Origin: Candidatus Bathyarchaeota archaeon B63
GTDB taxonomy: Archaea > Thermoproteota > Bathyarchaeia > Bathyarchaeales > DTEX01
Length of the DNA stretch: 14,390 nucleotides
Assembly: GCA_001593845.1 (NCBI GenBank)
Contig: LUCF01000006.1
Span: forward strand, 1 to 14,390
Direction of reading: 5' to 3'
The notes under the pieces are model-generated. The model had not been told where the DNA came from. It ran no database searches and was given only the letters and a program-made list of their open reading frames with translations. The translations under genes were made by a program, and so were the position numbers. Position 1 is the stretch's first letter. Each line of letters starts with the position of its first letter. Below, in pieces: positions 13,013 through 14,390 of this stretch.

Positions 13013-14218
13013 ATGGGGGAAGCGGTTGGGTTGAAGATAACTGATCTGAAGTGCACGATCATAGGTAAGAACCCCGTGATAAGGATAGTCACCGATGAGG
13101 ACATAAGCGGATACGCTGAGATAGAGCCCAGCAAGCAGTACATAAAGCCCCACGTCATGTTCTATAAGCCATTCATAATAGGCGAGGACCCAACGAACGT
13201 AGAGCGGGTCATGATGAAGATCCGACGGCTGGGGAGCTTCAAGCCCTGGGGAAGCGCGGTAAGCGCGATCGAGATGGCCCTCTGGGACATAGCGGGGAAG
13301 GCCTCGGGACTGCCGGTCTACAAGCTTCTGGGCGGGAAGGTCCGCGATAAGGTGAGGGTCTATAACGGCGGCGTCAGGCCGCCCCTGAAGGGCTTCTCAC
13401 CTGAGGATTACGCGGAGAACGTTCTACAGATGAAGAAGGCGCGGGAGGGATTCACGATAATAAAGCAGGCGATAGGGTTCCACGGGGGAATGCTTGCGAG
13501 CCTGCCCGGCTCGTTCTATGGGGAGGTGAGGAAGGGACGGTTCCATCCGAACCGCGGCCTCCTCACCGAACGCGGCCTGAACCACATTCTGGAATGCGTA
13601 AAGGCGATGAAGGATGTGCTGGGTGAGGATGTCGGCCTCGCCTTGGACTGCGGGCCAGGCTTCGTTGTCCCCTCAGCGATCAGGCTGGCCAGGGCCTTGG
13701 AGCCCCTCAACGTCATGTGGCTTGAAGACATGATCACGGGCGATTACATCCCATACGTCCTTCCAGATGTTTATCGGGAGGTAACCCGGGCGACGAGCAC
13801 GCCGATTCATACGGGCGAGCAGATATACCTCAGGCAGAACTTCAAGGACCTGATAGAGATGCATGCCGTCGATATAATAGGTCCAGATCCATGCGATGTC
13901 GGTGGGATAGCCGAGCTCAAATGGATCGCTGAGTTCGCCGATCTGCATGATATACTGATAGCCCCCCACGGCATAGGCGACGGGCTCATAGGGCTCGCCG
14001 CCCTCGTTCAGGTATCAGCAACCCTGCCGAGCAACTACATAGCCTTCGAGTATCCGGTTGGAGATCCAAAATGGTGGTACGATATTGTTGATGGCCTCCC
14101 AGACCCGATCGTGAAGGACGGATTCATAGAGGTTTGGGATAAGCCGGGATTAGGCGTTGAACTGAATGAAAAGAGGGCTAGGAGATACCTGCCTGAAGGG
14201 GATGACTTCTTCGATTGA
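13013..14218 (+). CDS. Mandelate racemase/muconate lactonizing enzyme family protein, probably a sugar-acid dehydratase
   Basis: A 401-residue enolase-superfamily enzyme; members abstract the proton alpha to a carboxylate, held by Mg2+. The N-terminal capping domain includes AVSAIEMALWDIAGKASGLP (82-101) and KLLGGKVRDKV. Barrel motifs: K151 in TIIKQAIGF, the likely metal ligands D212 in LALDCGPGF, E238 in MWLEDM and E269 in HTGEQIY, then GPDPCDVGGI (290-299) and the catalytic-type H319 in IAPHGIGDG. The arrangement resembles galactonate-type dehydratases. The second Lys of the usual Lys-x-Lys motif is Ala (K151-Q-A153), so the racemase and muconate lactonizing roles are unlikely. Substrate not assignable. 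ATG 13013 is placed right for a leaderless transcript; TTG 13031 is an alternative. Confidence 0.88.
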   Translation: MGEAVGLKITDLKCTIIGKNPVIRIVTDEDISGYAEIEPSKQYIKPHVMFYKPFIIGEDPTNVERVMMKIRRLGSFKPWGSAVSAIEMALWDIAGKASGLPVYKLLGGKVRDKVRVYNGGVRPPLKGFSPEDYAENVLQMKKAREGFTIIKQAIGFHGGMLASLPGSFYGEVRKGRFHPNRGLLTERGLNHILECVKAMKDVLGEDVGLALDCGPGFVVPSAIRLARALEPLNVMWLEDMITGDYIPYVLPDVYREVTRATSTPIHTGEQIYLRQNFKDLIEMHAVDIIGPDPCDVGGIAELKWIAEFADLHDILIAPHGIGDGLIGLAALVQVSATLPSNYIAFEYPVGDPKWWYDIVDGLPDPIVKDGFIEVWDKPGLGVELNEKRARRYLPEGDDFFD

Positions 14219-14255
14219 GAGGAGCATCCAGAATCATCATGGGAAAAAATGGGAA

Positions 14256-14390
14256 TTATCGATGGAGGGCGACGAATCTCCTTATTGACCGGTCATAAGT
14301 CCTCTCGACCTCGGGCGGGAAGAAGCATGCTGGGAGCTCCCCATGCTCCCTATGATGACGTATGCATTCGCAGCATTTCCCCTTGATGTC
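14256..14390 (-). CDS. 3' end of a small Cys-rich protein gene (DUF6485-like), cut by the right edge
   Basis: The minus strand is open from the window end to TAA at 14256-14258 (44 residues visible). The tail has KCCECIRHHREHGELPACFF, with Cys at visible positions 6, 7, 9 and 22, then PPEVERTYDRSIRRFV. This looks strongly coding and resembles the small cysteine-rich DUF6485 family as I recall it, proteins of about 60-70 residues and unknown function, presumably binding metal. The N-terminus lies outside the window. It converges on the enolase-superfamily gene with a 37-bp gap. Confidence 0.65.
   Translation of the reverse strand, partial: DIKGKCCECIRHHREHGELPACFFPPEVERTYDRSIRRFVALHR

Overview
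This window is chromosomal DNA from an archaeon, most likely a deep TACK lineage such as Bathyarchaeia or a relative in the Nitrososphaerota/Caldarchaeales neighbourhood. The archaeal markers are tRNA(Ile2) agmatinylcytidine synthetase (TiaS), prefoldin beta with its DUF3194 and DHH neighbours, a GvpD-like ATPase, TATA boxes 25-27 bp before several starts, and frequent TTG/GTG starts. The eukaryote-like type IB topoisomerase narrows it to the archaeal groups known to carry that enzyme. The lineage assignment is inference; there is no rRNA here. Coding regions are fairly GC-rich with many AGG and ATA codons. The gaps and the vapBC region are more AT-rich.

Layout. 1-611 holds a possible gene tail, a 74-residue membrane protein and a possible 41-residue ORF whose stop overlaps the tiaS start. 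608-3748 holds tiaS (+) and topoisomerase IB (-), which converge and share 45 bp. A divergent promoter region with an inverted repeat follows. Then comes a + strand unit: a doubtful 69-residue ORF, a stand-alone CheY-like receiver, and a GvpD/KaiC-like ATPase with one intact and one degenerate RecA-like domain. After a 313-bp gap come vapBC (-) and a 48-residue cysteine-containing small ORF (-). Next is the tightly overlapping operon prefoldin beta - DUF3194 - DHH phosphoesterase (+). It converges by 4 bp on an IolB-type isomerase (-), which lies beside a beta-CASP metallo-beta-lactamase nuclease (-). Then come a bacterial-type HMG-CoA synthase (+) and an enolase-superfamily dehydratase-like enzyme (+). 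The 3' end of a small cysteine-rich DUF6485-like gene (-) runs off the right edge.

How the genes fit together. The window is mostly housekeeping genes (tRNA modification, DNA topology, chaperone, nuclease, mevalonate pathway) plus metabolic orphans (IolB, enolase-superfamily enzyme), a toxin-antitoxin pair and one signalling module. The most interesting parts are the receiver + GvpD-like pair with a dead second ATPase domain, the topoisomerase IB with a much enlarged linker, the bacterial-type HMG-CoA synthase, the orphan IolB, and several small ORFs at operon heads. I see no tRNA or rRNA gene, CRISPR array, insertion sequence or replication origin.
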